A stretch of DNA of 35,582 bases from positions 1-35,582 of the forward strand of contig JAFKKO010000142.1 of NCBI GenBank assembly GCA_017305455.1, in the 5' to 3' direction. The notes beneath the pieces were generated by a model. It was given only the letters and a program-made list of their open reading frames with translations. It had not been told where the DNA came from and did no database searches. The position numbers and the translations under genes are program-made. Positions within the stretch are counted from its first letter, which is position 1; every line of letters starts with the position of its first letter. Of the stretch, positions 17,932 through 25,586 are shown piece after piece. This DNA is from Hyphomicrobiales bacterium (GTDB taxonomy: Bacteria; Pseudomonadota; Alphaproteobacteria; Rhizobiales; Xanthobacteraceae).

Positions 17932-18522
17932 TCACAAATTCCGCTGGCCGCGCGCGACGGCGCGGGCGATCTGTCCGGTGACATAACTCTCCGAGCGGCG
18001 AAAGCTGTCGGCGTCGGGCGTTGCGATCTGGATGGTGACATGGGTGGCGCCGCCACCGCCTGCGGCGACGCCGAGCCGCCCGTCCGGTCCGCGCTGCAAC
18101 GGCATGATCGCCTCCGGCCCCGCCTCGCCGGCAAGGCCGACGCCGCCTTGCAGCAGCGGAAAATAGGTCGGCGTGCCGATCACCCCGCCGGATGCGAACG
18201 GCTTCACCGCGCCGCTTGCGGCGGCGAACATCGTTCCCGCACCGCTCCCAGCTCCCATCAATCCGGAAAGAAGGCTTTCGATCCCGCCGGTGAGGCTGCG
18301 CTCCAGCGGTTTAAATGCCATCCGCACCGCAAGATCGGACAGCCGCAGCGTCAGCGATTTCAAAACATCGTCGAACTGCTTGCCGCCGGTGACGGAGGTC
18401 GCGAACGCCTGCGTCATCGCGCGCGAGAACGAACTTGCGCCAAGCTCGAGGTCGCGCGTGCGCAGCGTCAGGCTGTCGACGGTGCGGGAGGCATCGTCGA
18501 AGCTGTCGGTGATCTCGCTCAT
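17932..18522 (-). CDS. Short GTA tape measure protein (g11)
   Basis: A 196-aa protein equivalent to RcGTA g11. The N-terminal part is helical (LTLRTRDLELGASSFSRAMT). A Gly/Ala/Met-rich segment follows (about 85-120) with the tape-measure hallmarks FASGGVIGTPTYFPL and GLAGEAGPEAIMPL. It is far shorter than tape measures of ordinary siphophages, consistent with the short tails of GTA particles. It overlaps the upstream chaperone gene by ATGA. Confidence 0.9.
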   Translation of the reverse strand: MSEITDSFDDASRTVDSLTLRTRDLELGASSFSRAMTQAFATSVTGGKQFDDVLKSLTLRLSDLAVRMAFKPLERSLTGGIESLLSGLMGAGSGAGTMFAAASGAVKPFASGGVIGTPTYFPLLQGGVGLAGEAGPEAIMPLQRGPDGRLGVAAGGGGATHVTIQIATPDADSFRRSESYVTGQIARAVARGQRNL

Positions 18523-18722
18523 GATTGTTCCTTTGCGATATCGGGAAATCGCGCCATCAAATCCTGCAATGCCGTGCGGCCGATCGGCTCATGCCCCTCG
18601 CCGCGTACGGCGCGGATCGCATAGCCAAGTTCGCGCGGCGTCATCGCCCAGAACTCGCGCGGCGACAGTCGTAACACGCCGAGTCCGAAGCCGATCGCTT
18701 CCTTCCAGGGAAACGGTGTCAT
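18519..18722 (-). CDS. Tail assembly chaperone, GTA g10.1-like
   Basis: A 67-aa protein beginning MTPFPWKEAIGFGLGVLRLS, with the motif SPREFWAMTPREL typical of the small tail chaperones between gp10 and the tape measure in GTA clusters. It overlaps its neighbours on both sides by ATGA, so its translation depends on gp10. In phages this position uses a frameshift to make G and GT proteins; here the two proteins are separate overlapping ORFs. Confidence 0.88.
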   Translation of the reverse strand: MTPFPWKEAIGFGLGVLRLSPREFWAMTPRELGYAIRAVRGEGHEPIGRTALQDLMARFPDIAKEQS

Positions 18723-19048
18723 CGCGCCGCCTCCGGCGCATCGAACGTCGCCGCGATCAGATCGGCGGCGATGCGAACATAGCCGGACGCGCCGCCATTC
18801 ACCTTCATCGCCATCACCTCGTCGTCACTGACGCCGGCGCCCGCGCCGCGCAGCCCCGCACCGATGATGCGCACAAGATCGCGCGCCGAAAGATGGCCGG
18901 AGCCGAAGCGGCCTGCCAGCGCCATCAGATCGTCGGCGCCGAACGCGGCCTCAAGCTCGGCCAGCGCGCCGAGCGTCAGCACCAGCGTGCGGCGCGCGCC
19001 GCCGATCTCGGCCTCGATCTCGCCGCGATAAAGATTGGGCATCGCCAT
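18719..19048 (-). CDS. GTA-gp10 family tail protein (g10)
   Basis: A 109-aa protein with family features GEIEAEIGGARRTLVLTLGA, LAELEAAFGADDLMAL and RIIGAGLRGAG, equivalent to RcGTA g10, a tail-tube assembly chaperone. The ATG at 19048 lies five bases after the major tail protein stop; GAGGGAC, which includes the end of that stop, serves as ribosome site. It is coupled to the downstream chaperone by ATGA. Confidence 0.92.
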   Translation of the reverse strand: MAMPNLYRGEIEAEIGGARRTLVLTLGALAELEAAFGADDLMALAGRFGSGHLSARDLVRIIGAGLRGAGAGVSDDEVMAMKVNGGASGYVRIAADLIAATFDAPEAAR

Positions 19049-19053
19049 GTCCC

Positions 19054-19461
19054 TCAGAATGCCGCGAAGGTCAGCGCACCGGCGGACTCAAGTGCAAGGT
19101 CGAACGTCACCTCGCCATTGTGCTCGCCGGCGAATTCCAGACTGGTGATCTGGAACGGCCCGGCGATGGTGCCGAAATCCGGCACCACCACCTGGCACGA
19201 CGCCAGCGCGCCATCGAAAAAGATCTGCCGCACCAGCGCATCGGAGGCGGCATCCTTGAACAGGCCGCGGCCGGAGATCGAGGCGCGCCTGACACCCGCC
19301 CCTTCCAGCAGCTCGCGCCATCGATCGGCGGATTCTGCGTGGGTAATATCGACGGTCTCGGCGTTGAACGCGATCTTGCGACTCCGCATCCCCGCGACGG
19401 TGACAAAACCCGTCCCGTCATCGATCTTCAGCAGCAGATCCTTGCCTTTCTGAGCGGCCAT
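19054..19461 (-). CDS. Major tail tube protein (g9), TP901-1-like
   Basis: A 135-aa tube subunit starting MAAQKGKDLLLKIDDGTGFV, with the family pattern VAGMRSRKIAFNAETVDITH and SISGRGLFKDAASDA. It is equivalent to RcGTA g9 and polymerises into the tail tube. A GGAGAG ribosome site precedes the ATG at 19461. It begins a four-gene coupled block (g9, g10, g10.1, g11), set off from g8 by a REP-like pair. Confidence 0.93.
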   Translation of the reverse strand: MAAQKGKDLLLKIDDGTGFVTVAGMRSRKIAFNAETVDITHAESADRWRELLEGAGVRRASISGRGLFKDAASDALVRQIFFDGALASCQVVVPDFGTIAGPFQITSLEFAGEHNGEVTFDLALESAGALTFAAF

Positions 19462-19504
19462 TGTTCTCTCCAAGATGAATATGATGTACGCCGGATGATG
19501 CGAT

Positions 19505-19594
19505 CGTCACCGCCGGGCCTGCCCCGGCCATCCACGTCTTTCGCGTGACTTCTTCGTTAAGACGCGGATGCCCGCGACAAGCGCGGGCATGACG
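19505..19594. repeat. REPIN-like inverted pair, type A
   Basis: Two inverted REP-like halves around a ~27-bp spacer. The left half begins CGTCACCGCCGGGCCTG and continues into CCGGCCATCCACG. The right half, read on the other strand, begins CGTCATGCCCGCGCTTG and continues into CGGGCATCCGCG. Each half is itself a hairpin. It lies between the tail terminator stop and the major tail gene. Confidence 0.88.
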
Positions 19595-19601
19595 ACAACG
19601 C

Positions 19602-20012
19602 TTATTCCATCGGCTCGGTCACGGCGCGAAAGCGCACCAGCGCATGGTAGGTCCGTCCGTCGCTCTCGCGGCGGATGTCGGCAACGGAGAAGCGCAGATT
19701 GACCAGACGATGGCCGTCCGGCGCGAGCGGCGCGTCGTCGAGTGCCTGCAACAATGAGCCGGCGATCAGATGTGCCTCGCGATGCCCGCCCTTGCGCGAC
19801 CAGGCATGCAGCGTGAGCTGATGCTCCTGCGTCGTACCGCCATCGGATGACGCATCGATGAGCCGCGCCTCGCCCAGCGTCACATAGGGGAACGCCGCGC
19901 CGCGCGGCGGCTCGTCATAGATGCGCGCGCCGCCGAGCACGGCGGCGAGGCCCGCGTCGTGCGTCAGCGCGTCGTGAATCGCGGCGCGCAGCGCCACACC
20001 GGATGTGGTCAT
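19602..20012 (-). CDS. Tail terminator, DUF3168 (g8)
   Basis: A 136-aa protein starting MTTSGVALRAAIHDALTHDA, with DUF3168 features LGGARIYDEPPRGAAFPYVT, HQLTLHAWSRKGG and VNLRFSVADIRRESDGRTYH. It is equivalent to RcGTA g8, which caps the tail tube at the head side. A GGAG element precedes the ATG at 20012; a TTG 15 bases upstream is less likely. It stands alone between two REPIN-like elements, the only GTA gene without a coupled neighbour on either side. Confidence 0.92.
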   Translation of the reverse strand: MTTSGVALRAAIHDALTHDAGLAAVLGGARIYDEPPRGAAFPYVTLGEARLIDASSDGGTTQEHQLTLHAWSRKGGHREAHLIAGSLLQALDDAPLAPDGHRLVNLRFSVADIRRESDGRTYHALVRFRAVTEPME

Positions 20013-20063
20013 GTGGGAAAGCTCCAAAATTCGTGATGCGACCTATTGCGCAACGAACCACAT

Positions 20064-20153
20064 CGTCATGGCCGGGCTTGACCCGGCCATCCACGCCTTC
20101 CTTGGTGAACCTTCATCAAGACGTGAATGCCCGCGACAAGCGCGGGCATGACG
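20064..20153. repeat. REPIN-like inverted pair, type A
   Basis: Left half CGTCATGGCCGGGCTTGA then CCCGGCCATCCACG. Right half on the opposite strand CGTCATGCCCGCGCTTGT then CGCGGGCATTCACG. The spacer is ~27 bp. It has the same architecture and similar sequence as 19505-19594, and lies between the head closure stop and the tail terminator gene. Confidence 0.9.
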
Positions 20154-20167
20154 AAACCAAGAGAACC

Positions 20168-20488
20168 TCACTCGATCCGCACTTCCGCCTCGATCTCAAG
20201 CGTGCGCCGGTCTTCGCTGTCGCGAATCGCGACGATGCGATAGATGCGCGTGCCCTCGACGAAGCGATGCTGCAACGTGATGCTGAAATTGTTACGCAGC
20301 ACGATGCGATAGCGCCGGCTCGCGCCGTCGCTGTCGGCTTCGATCCCGCGCCGCGCGGCGAGCGGCGTCACCTGCGCCCACACCGTGGCGAAAGCGCTCC
20401 AGTCGCGCACCACGCCGCCCTGGTCGTCGGGCGTCTCGACCGGCTGCTGCAACACCAGCCGCGTTCGCAATTGTCCGGGATCGATCAT
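20168..20488 (-). CDS. Head closure protein (g7), SPP1 gp16-like head-tail adaptor
   Basis: A 106-aa protein starting MIDPGQLRTRLVLQQPVETP, with the head-tail joining pattern GGVVRDWSAFATVWAQVTPL, YRIVLRN and EGTRIYRIVAIRDSEDRRTL. It is equivalent to RcGTA g7. The ATG at 20488 overlaps the g6 TGA (ATGA), so the two are coupled. A longer in-frame reading upstream lies inside g6 and is rejected. Confidence 0.92.
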   Translation of the reverse strand: MIDPGQLRTRLVLQQPVETPDDQGGVVRDWSAFATVWAQVTPLAARRGIEADSDGASRRYRIVLRNNFSITLQHRFVEGTRIYRIVAIRDSEDRRTLEIEAEVRIE

Positions 20489-21051
20489 AGTGACAGCACC
20501 CGCTGCGATGAAATCATGGCGTTGACGCTCGGCGGCAGCATCGCCACACTCGCACCGATCGCAACCAGACCGCGATTCTCGTACCAGTGCGCGACCAGCA
20601 TGCGGATCGCCTGCAGCAGCACCTGCGGCACCTTGTCGGCCGCGCCGAACCCGATCTCGACATCGAGTTCGATGCCGGCCTGCGCGCGGCCCGGCGCGGG
20701 CAGCGACCAGGCCGGCGCGGTGATCACACCGGCGGCGGGGTTGAGCGTGAAGCGTCCGACATCGAGCGCGATCGTCTCTCCCGCCTCGCGATAGACGCGC
20801 GCGGCGATCAGCATTCCGAGCGGGCCGAGCTTCGGCCTGATCCGTCCCTCCTCCGGCCAACGATCCAGAATGATGCGCCAGGTCTGGGTGATCAGGCCGA
20901 GCCGCGTCAGCGCCTCGACATGGTGGCGCGCGGAGCTGATCAAGGCGGCGATGATCGCGTCGTCGTCATCGTGCTCGACGCGCAGGAAAGCCTTGGCGTC
21001 GCTCACCGAGAGCGGCTCCGAGGCCGGGCCGGTCAAAAGCATGGCGGACAT
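20485..21051 (-). CDS. Head-tail connector / adaptor (g6), gp6-like
   Basis: A 188-aa adaptor with the HK97 gp6-like signature LSVSDAKAFLRVEHDDDDAI, then LISSARHHVEALTR and a conserved C-terminal helix (VLLQAIRMLVAHWYENRG). It is equivalent to RcGTA g6 and sits beneath the portal. In RcGTA this gene directly follows the capsid gene; here 2.4 kb separates them and holds two unrelated genes. The next gene upstream on the minus strand is the acyltransferase. Confidence 0.92.
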   Translation of the reverse strand: MSAMLLTGPASEPLSVSDAKAFLRVEHDDDDAIIAALISSARHHVEALTRLGLITQTWRIILDRWPEEGRIRPKLGPLGMLIAARVYREAGETIALDVGRFTLNPAAGVITAPAWSLPAPGRAQAGIELDVEIGFGAADKVPQVLLQAIRMLVAHWYENRGLVAIGASVAMLPPSVNAMISSQRVLSL

Positions 21052-21105
21052 GAATTCGTTTCTCTTCCGGTTGACAAAATCCGTGCGTCAAGGCTCACCT
21101 GCGGC

Positions 21106-21873
21106 ATGACTCCGCAGATGCTTCGCCTCATTCCTGTTGTTGCTATCGCCGCGACGCTCATAGCGCCGCCCGCGCATGCGATCACCGGCAGCCGCTCGGC
21201 GCCGGGCGATGCCATCGCCCGCTCGCTGGTCACCGTGGTCGGCGTGGGCGGCCGCGTCTGCACCGGCACGCTGATCGCGCCGACCATCGTGCTCACCGCC
21301 GCGCATTGCATTGCGGCCGGCGCGGCCAATCGCGTGGTCGATTATTCCACCAAACCGCCGACGCTGATCACGCCGCGGCGCATCGCCACCCATCCGCAAT
21401 ACAGCACGCAGGCGATGGCATCGCACCGCGCCACCCCCGATATCGCACTGCTGCAGCTCGCTTCGCCGATGGCCGGCAAATCCACTTCGCCACTCGGCGC
21501 GCCGCGAGTTCCGATCGTTCCCGGCGCGCGCTTCACCATCACCGGCATCGGCATCAGTTCGCCCGGCGCCAGCGATGTCGGCACGGTGCGTGCGGCGGGC
21601 CTGGTCGCCACCGGCAAGCCGGGCACGCTGCAGGTGCGCCTGGTCGATCCCCTCACCAACAACAAGAGCGCCGGCATGGGCGGCTGCACCGGCGATTCGG
21701 GCGCGCCGGCCCTCGAGGATCAGAACGGGCGCAGCGTCATCGTCGGCGTGGTGAGCTGGTCCACCGGGCCGGACAATTCGGCCGGCTGCGGCGGCCTCAC
21801 CGGGGTCACGCCCTTCACATTATATAGAGAGTGGATCGTCACCACCGCGCGCGGCTGGGGCGCGGGGCTTTAA
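21106..21873 (+). CDS. Secreted trypsin-like serine protease (S1 family)
   Basis: A 255-aa exported protease starting MTPQMLRLIPVVAIAATLIA with a cleavable signal peptide (likely after PPAHA). The catalytic triad is visible: His in LTAAHC, Asp in TPDIALLQL, Ser in GCTGDSGAP. The cysteines beside the triad (VCTGTLIAPT/TAAHC; GGCTGDSG with SAGCGG) fit S1 disulfides. It lies opposite in strand to the GTA genes, just upstream of g6, and converges with the acyltransferase gene (11-base gap). Substrate unknown. It is an insertion relative to the standard GTA order. Confidence 0.9.
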   Translation: MTPQMLRLIPVVAIAATLIAPPAHAITGSRSAPGDAIARSLVTVVGVGGRVCTGTLIAPTIVLTAAHCIAAGAANRVVDYSTKPPTLITPRRIATHPQYSTQAMASHRATPDIALLQLASPMAGKSTSPLGAPRVPIVPGARFTITGIGISSPGASDVGTVRAAGLVATGKPGTLQVRLVDPLTNNKSAGMGGCTGDSGAPALEDQNGRSVIVGVVSWSTGPDNSAGCGGLTGVTPFTLYREWIVTTARGWGAGL

Positions 21874-21884
21874 CGCGATCCCGT

Positions 21885-23012
21885 TCAGTTCGGCGCCGAA
21901 GCCAGCGGACGCAAACGCCCGGCAAGATGCGCGGTTCTCTCGAACAGCCGTGTCAACGCCGTCCGGGCAAGGCGCTGGCTGGGCCGGTCGACATATTTCC
22001 AGATCAGCCAGGACGAGGCGCCGAGCCCGCAGACAATCAGCGCGAACAGCGGCAGCGCCGGCACGAAGGCGCGCAGCCGCAGGAATGCGACGTAGCCGAT
22101 CATCTGGTTGAGCAAATAGGCCGGATAGGTCATGCCGCCGAGCGCCATGACCAGACGCGGCGGCAGCGGCAGATGTCCGAGCCGCACCGCGACGATGGCA
22201 AGGCCAATGATGCACACCGACAGCATCGCCACGGTGAACGCATCGAACGGCTGCCCGGTCATGATGCGCCAGCCCTCGACATTCTTCACCGCCTGCCCGA
22301 CCGCGATCATCGCCGCTGCGCCGAGCAGAAGCTGGATCCCTGCGCTGCGCCGGCCGCGGCAGATCTCGAACAATAACGCGCCGCAGGAGAAAAAACCGCT
22401 CTGGTCGGTCAGCAGAATCTTGCGCAGCAGGTAGGATCCGATCCACACCTCGTTGAGCAGCGACACCAGCAGCCAGCCCACCACCACCTTGACGATATGT
22501 TTCGGAAACAGCCCGGTCGCGATCAGCACGCCGATCCAGGCGTAGAAGATCATTTCGATGATCAGCGTCCAGTAGACCGAGTCGACATAAGGCTGATGCC
22601 ACGCCGGCGCCGCGATCGTCAGATTGGCGAGCCACTGTCGCGGTGTCTCCTCGAAATAGGCCGCGCCGAACCAGAGCGTCACCAGGAACGACAGTGTCAT
22701 GCAGAACAGGAACGTCGGATAGAGCCGCGAGATGCGCGCGATGGCGAATTGCGACGCCGTGCGCCCTACCGCTGAATAGGCGATCACGAAACCGCTGATA
22801 ATGAAAAACAGCTGCACGCCGAGATAGCCATAGCGAGCAAAACCGCTGAACTGCGGCACCGCGACGTAGGTCTGCACCGGGCCGGTCGGTCCGTGGAATC
22901 CGAAGTGAAACAGCACGACCGCCATCACCGCGAACAGACGCAGCAGATCGAGGGTCTCGACCCGTCCCGCCTCGAACGTGTGCGATGATATCTCCGATGG
23001 GCCGGTCCGCAT
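21885..23012 (-). CDS. Acyltransferase 3 family membrane protein (OafA/YrhL-like)
   Basis: A 375-aa polytopic membrane acyltransferase. The N-terminus has the family signature VETLDLLRLFAVMAVVLFHF, then GYLGVQLFFIISGFVIAYS and ARISRLYPTF; about ten membrane helices follow. Such enzymes O-acetylate or succinylate surface polysaccharides. The ATG at 23012 with GAGG upstream is preferred to a TTG at 23093. It is co-directional with the GTA cluster, between capsid and head-tail adaptor, where it is not a standard GTA component. It could modify a surface glycan relevant to particle binding; that is speculation. Confidence 0.9.
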   Translation of the reverse strand: MRTGPSEISSHTFEAGRVETLDLLRLFAVMAVVLFHFGFHGPTGPVQTYVAVPQFSGFARYGYLGVQLFFIISGFVIAYSAVGRTASQFAIARISRLYPTFLFCMTLSFLVTLWFGAAYFEETPRQWLANLTIAAPAWHQPYVDSVYWTLIIEMIFYAWIGVLIATGLFPKHIVKVVVGWLLVSLLNEVWIGSYLLRKILLTDQSGFFSCGALLFEICRGRRSAGIQLLLGAAAMIAVGQAVKNVEGWRIMTGQPFDAFTVAMLSVCIIGLAIVAVRLGHLPLPPRLVMALGGMTYPAYLLNQMIGYVAFLRLRAFVPALPLFALIVCGLGASSWLIWKYVDRPSQRLARTALTRLFERTAHLAGRLRPLASAPN

Positions 23013-23070
23013 GAAAGCCTCGCGCCTGCCGTACGCATATCGCCCGGCGGCCTTGTTGCAACGGGATTGT

Positions 23071-23084
23071 CGCTGCATGCAGCG
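23071..23084. promoter_or_regulatory. Perfect 14-bp palindrome upstream of the acyltransferase gene
   Basis: CGCTGCATGCAGCG is its own reverse complement and lies 59 bases upstream of the acyltransferase ATG. Its size and position fit an operator for a dimeric regulator, but no binding protein can be named and chance in GC-rich DNA is possible. Confidence 0.3.
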
Positions 23085-23328
23085 TGCCAGCAATTTTGCA
23101 CTAAAATCTTACAGTTAGCGCGGCCGGCGCCGGTAACCGGAAACGGTTTCGCGCGCCGCGCGGACCCCTGCTCCGTTTTGGGACAGCCAGTTCGAACACT
23201 CCGGATCAAACAGGTTTGCAGGTCCCGTCATCCAGACCGCATGTGGCGAAGTCCCGGTCATCGAAAGCGTTGATTTGAAAACCGCGTGCCTCATCTGATC
23301 GCAGCATCTTGCGCGGAAATGAGAGAAA

Positions 23329-23360
23329 GCGTGGATGGCCGGGTCAAGCCCGGCCATGAC
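23329..23360. repeat. Single REP-like hairpin, type A half
   Basis: GCGTGGATGGCCGGGTC then AAGCCCGGCCATGAC, the same half-unit as at 20064 in the opposite orientation. No inverted partner is clear within 100 bases, so it is a solitary half-element 70 bases beyond the capsid stop codon. Confidence 0.8.
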
Positions 23361-23430
23361 ACCTTTGCCGCTATCGCATGAACACCGCCCTCGCCACCTG
23401 CCGTAGCAGGAACGGCGCATGAGAGCCTAG

Positions 23431-24687
23431 TTAACTCGCCGCGAATTTGACGAGCTTGATGGCGTCGAAGTCCTGCACGCCGCCGCCGACACGCTTGGTG
23501 GTGTAGAACAGCACGTAGGGCTTGGCGGAGTAAGGATCGCGCAGCACCCGCACGCCGAGCCGGTCGACGATCAGATAGCCGCGCTTGAAATCGCCGAACG
23601 CGATCGAGAGCGAGTTGGCGCCGATGTCCGGCATGTCCTCGGCCTCGACCAGCGGGAAGGTCATCAGCGAGGCGCGGCCGCCCGCCTGCGCCGGCGGCTG
23701 CCACAGATAACCGCCGCCGGTGTCCTTGAACTTGCGGATCGCGCCTTGCGTCTTGCGGTTCATCACGAAGCTGCCGTTCTGCCGGTAGCCTGCCTTCAGC
23801 GCGTAGATCAGGTCGATCAGCACGTCGGAGGGATTGCTCGCCGGAAACGCGCCGGCATTGCCGCTGGCGATATAGCCAAGCTTGCCCCAGACCCAGGAGC
23901 CGTTCGCTACCGTGTCGTAGCTCAGGAAACCCTTGGGCTTGTTGCTGCCGTCGCCGCTCACGAAGGCCGCGCCCTCCTGCACCGCGAAGGTCAGCTCGAC
24001 CTCGGAGGCGATCCACTCGTCGATGTTGACGGCGCTGTCGTCGAGCAGCGTCGCGGTCGCCGCCGGCATGGCGTAAAGCTCCATCGCCGGAAAGCTGAGG
24101 GCATCGAGCGTCGGCGACGTGGTCTGGCTTCGGGTATCGGTCTCGCCGACCCAGCCGGCCGCGGGGCCCGCGGTCATGAACGGCTTCTTGTAGACGCCGC
24201 CGGAAATCTCGCGCACGCTGGCGATGGCGCGGATCGGCGAGATTGCGGCGAGGCGCCGGCCGATTTCCTGCTCCAGTTCGTTCGGCACCAGATAGCCGCC
24301 GTCCGGATTGGAGCCGGCCGACATCGCCTTAGTTTCGATCGCCTTGAGACCCGAGGTCTCGCCGGCGCGGACATAGGCGTCGAACGCGCTCTTGTGCTCG
24401 CGCGCCGTGCTGTCGATGGCGCGGGACGGCGCGCCGCCCAGCGAGGGCCGCGCCGATTTCAGCGCCAGCTCGTCGATCCGCTTCATCTGCGTGTCGAGCG
24501 CGGCGTTGATGCGGTCGACCTTCTCCTCCAGCAGCACGTCGGCGCGGCGGCCGAGCGAGGCCAGGCGTTCGTCGTTGGAGGATTTGAACTCCTCGAACGA
24601 ACGCATCAGTTCGTCATGGGCGTCGCGCCCGGCGGCGGAAATGCCGGCCTTCTGCTCCGGCGCGGCGTCGTGGATATCGATCTCCAT
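23431..24687 (-). CDS. HK97-fold major capsid protein (g5)
   Basis: A 418-aa capsid subunit equivalent to RcGTA g5. Residues about 25-80 form a charged coiled-coil delta/scaffold domain (LMRSFEEFKSSNDERLASLG). The mature region probably begins near residues 115-121 (ETKAMSAGSNPDGGYLVPNE). Family hallmarks are GGYLVP, ISPIRAIASVREISGG, ASGNAGAFPASNPSDVLIDL and FVMNRKTQGAIRKFKD. A strong AAAGGAG ribosome site precedes the ATG. It is the only structural gene directly preceded by an intrinsic-terminator hairpin. Confidence 0.96.
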   Translation of the reverse strand: MEIDIHDAAPEQKAGISAAGRDAHDELMRSFEEFKSSNDERLASLGRRADVLLEEKVDRINAALDTQMKRIDELALKSARPSLGGAPSRAIDSTAREHKSAFDAYVRAGETSGLKAIETKAMSAGSNPDGGYLVPNELEQEIGRRLAAISPIRAIASVREISGGVYKKPFMTAGPAAGWVGETDTRSQTTSPTLDALSFPAMELYAMPAATATLLDDSAVNIDEWIASEVELTFAVQEGAAFVSGDGSNKPKGFLSYDTVANGSWVWGKLGYIASGNAGAFPASNPSDVLIDLIYALKAGYRQNGSFVMNRKTQGAIRKFKDTGGGYLWQPPAQAGGRASLMTFPLVEAEDMPDIGANSLSIAFGDFKRGYLIVDRLGVRVLRDPYSAKPYVLFYTTKRVGGGVQDFDAIKLVKFAAS

Positions 24688-24720
24688 CAGGGTCTCCTTT
24701 GTAATGGAATGGATCGGGCA

Positions 24721-24748
24721 AACAAAAACGCCGCCCGAAGGGGCGGCG
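24721..24748 (-). terminator. Intrinsic terminator-like hairpin between protease and capsid
   Basis: On the minus strand an 8-bp GC stem (CGCCGCCC/GGGCGGCG) with loop CTTC is followed at once by TTTTTGTTTG, a proper U-tract. It starts 15 bases after the protease stop and ends about 33 bases before the capsid ATG. Form and orientation match a rho-independent terminator; partial read-through would be needed for capsid expression unless a capsid promoter exists. Confidence 0.75.
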
Positions 24749-24763
24749 GTGTAGGGGTTGTCG

Positions 24764-25282
24764 CTATGGGCGTGCGGCTGAAAAAAGCGGCGTGCGCGAA
24801 AGCGTGCGCGTCCGATTGCAGCGCGCCTCCTTCACCGCCCGCAGCCGCGCGCCGGCGAGCAGCGGGAAGGTGACAATCGAAATCTCCCACAGATCGACCT
24901 GATAAAGTTTGCGCACGCGGGTCTTCGGATCGATCCGGCCGCGCACGGTGCGATAGCCGATCGACAGGCCGTCGATCGCGCCCTGCCCGACCAGCGCCAG
25001 CAGTTCGCGGCCGCGCGCCACCTCCGGGATCAGCCGCCCCCGCGCCCACAGCCCGCGAAAGTCCTCGTGCAGATCGAGCCAGATGCCGACCGGCTCGGCG
25101 GGATCGTGCTGAAACAGCATCGGGATCTTGCGCAGGCCGCGACTCTGCAGCGTCTGCGTGAATGCGCCGGGCATCACCATGTCGCGCGCCTGGTCGATCT
25201 CGCCGAACAGACTGGCGTAGCCCTCGACGGTGCCGTCGCCGGCCAGAGTGACGCGGGATGTTGAGGCGATAGGCGCGTGCAT
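24764..25282 (-). CDS. HK97-family prohead protease (g4)
   Basis: A 172-aa capsid maturation protease equivalent to RcGTA g4, which removes the capsid delta domain. Landmarks are VEGYASLFGEIDQARDMVMP, the catalytic His59 in MLFQHDPAEPVGIW, and the catalytic serine S107 in IDGLSIGYRT, followed by DLWEISIVTFPLL. The ATG at 25282 is chosen because GAGGA lies seven bases upstream; the ATG at 25288 has it touching the start codon. A much longer in-frame reading crosses two other genes and is rejected. Confidence 0.94.
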   Translation of the reverse strand: MHAPIASTSRVTLAGDGTVEGYASLFGEIDQARDMVMPGAFTQTLQSRGLRKIPMLFQHDPAEPVGIWLDLHEDFRGLWARGRLIPEVARGRELLALVGQGAIDGLSIGYRTVRGRIDPKTRVRKLYQVDLWEISIVTFPLLAGARLRAVKEARCNRTRTLSRTPLFSAARP

Positions 25283-25350
25283 GGGCATTCCTCGCGGATA
25301 GCGCGTGGCTGAGAAGAGCGGATGTTTTGAAAAGGCTGCTTTTGAAGAAC

Positions 25351-25378
25351 AGGGTCTCCCGGCACAGGCCGGGACGAC
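25351..25378. repeat. REP-like hairpin remnant, type A half
   Basis: GTCTCCCGGCACAGGCCGGGAC forms a small hairpin (CCCGGC, loop ACAG, GCCGGG) resembling one half of the type A repeats. It lies in the 101-base gap between the small basic protein stop and the protease gene. No inverted partner is seen. Confidence 0.5.
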
Positions 25379-25383
25379 TCGGA

Positions 25384-25578
25384 TCAGGTCGTCTTCCCGC
25401 GCCTCGTCGTCTTGCGCCGCGCGGGCTTGGCGCGCGCGGGTTTGACGGCCGGCGTGCGCGCCGTCTTGTGCTGGATCTTCTCGAGGTGCGCGAGGAATTC
25501 GCGGAACACGGTGAGATGCTGCGGCTTCGATTTGGTCTCGCCGCTGATCGCGCGCAGCACGGTGTGCAATGTATCCAT
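25384..25578 (-). CDS. Small basic protein with lysine/arginine-rich tail
   Basis: A 64-aa protein reading MDTLHTVLRAISGETKSKPQ, a short helical head, then FREFLAHLEKIQH, then a strongly basic Ala/Pro/Lys/Arg tail (PARAKPARRKTTRRGKTT). The ATG at 25578 has GAGGG six bases upstream and is preferred; an ATG at 25590 overlaps the preceding gene's stop (ATGA) but lacks a ribosome site. The tail resembles histone-like DNA-binding tails. Its place between g3.5-like and protease genes suggests a head accessory role, but no family is recognised. Confidence 0.7.
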   Translation of the reverse strand: MDTLHTVLRAISGETKSKPQHLTVFREFLAHLEKIQHKTARTPAVKPARAKPARRKTTRRGKTT

Positions 25579-25586
25579 GGTGGCCC

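Larger units (their letters stand above)
23013..23430. other. 418-base gap between capsid and acyltransferase genes
   Basis: Holds a perfect palindrome (23071-23084), a single REP-like hairpin (23329-23360) and otherwise no coding signal I can support. No clear promoter for the acyltransferase was found, although the AT-richer patch at about 23090-23120 is a plausible place for one. Confidence 0.5.

Noticed and set aside
18519-19048. Programmed -1 frameshift in the tail chaperone genes, as in lambda G/GT
   Set aside because: The two proteins are separate ORFs joined by an ATGA overlap; no slippery heptamer is evident at the junction.
21071-21099. TTGACA at 21071-21076 as a promoter for the S1 protease
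   Set aside because: A perfect -35 hexamer, but at 16-18 bases downstream there is only CTCACC-like sequence, no -10, and transcription would begin at the start codon.
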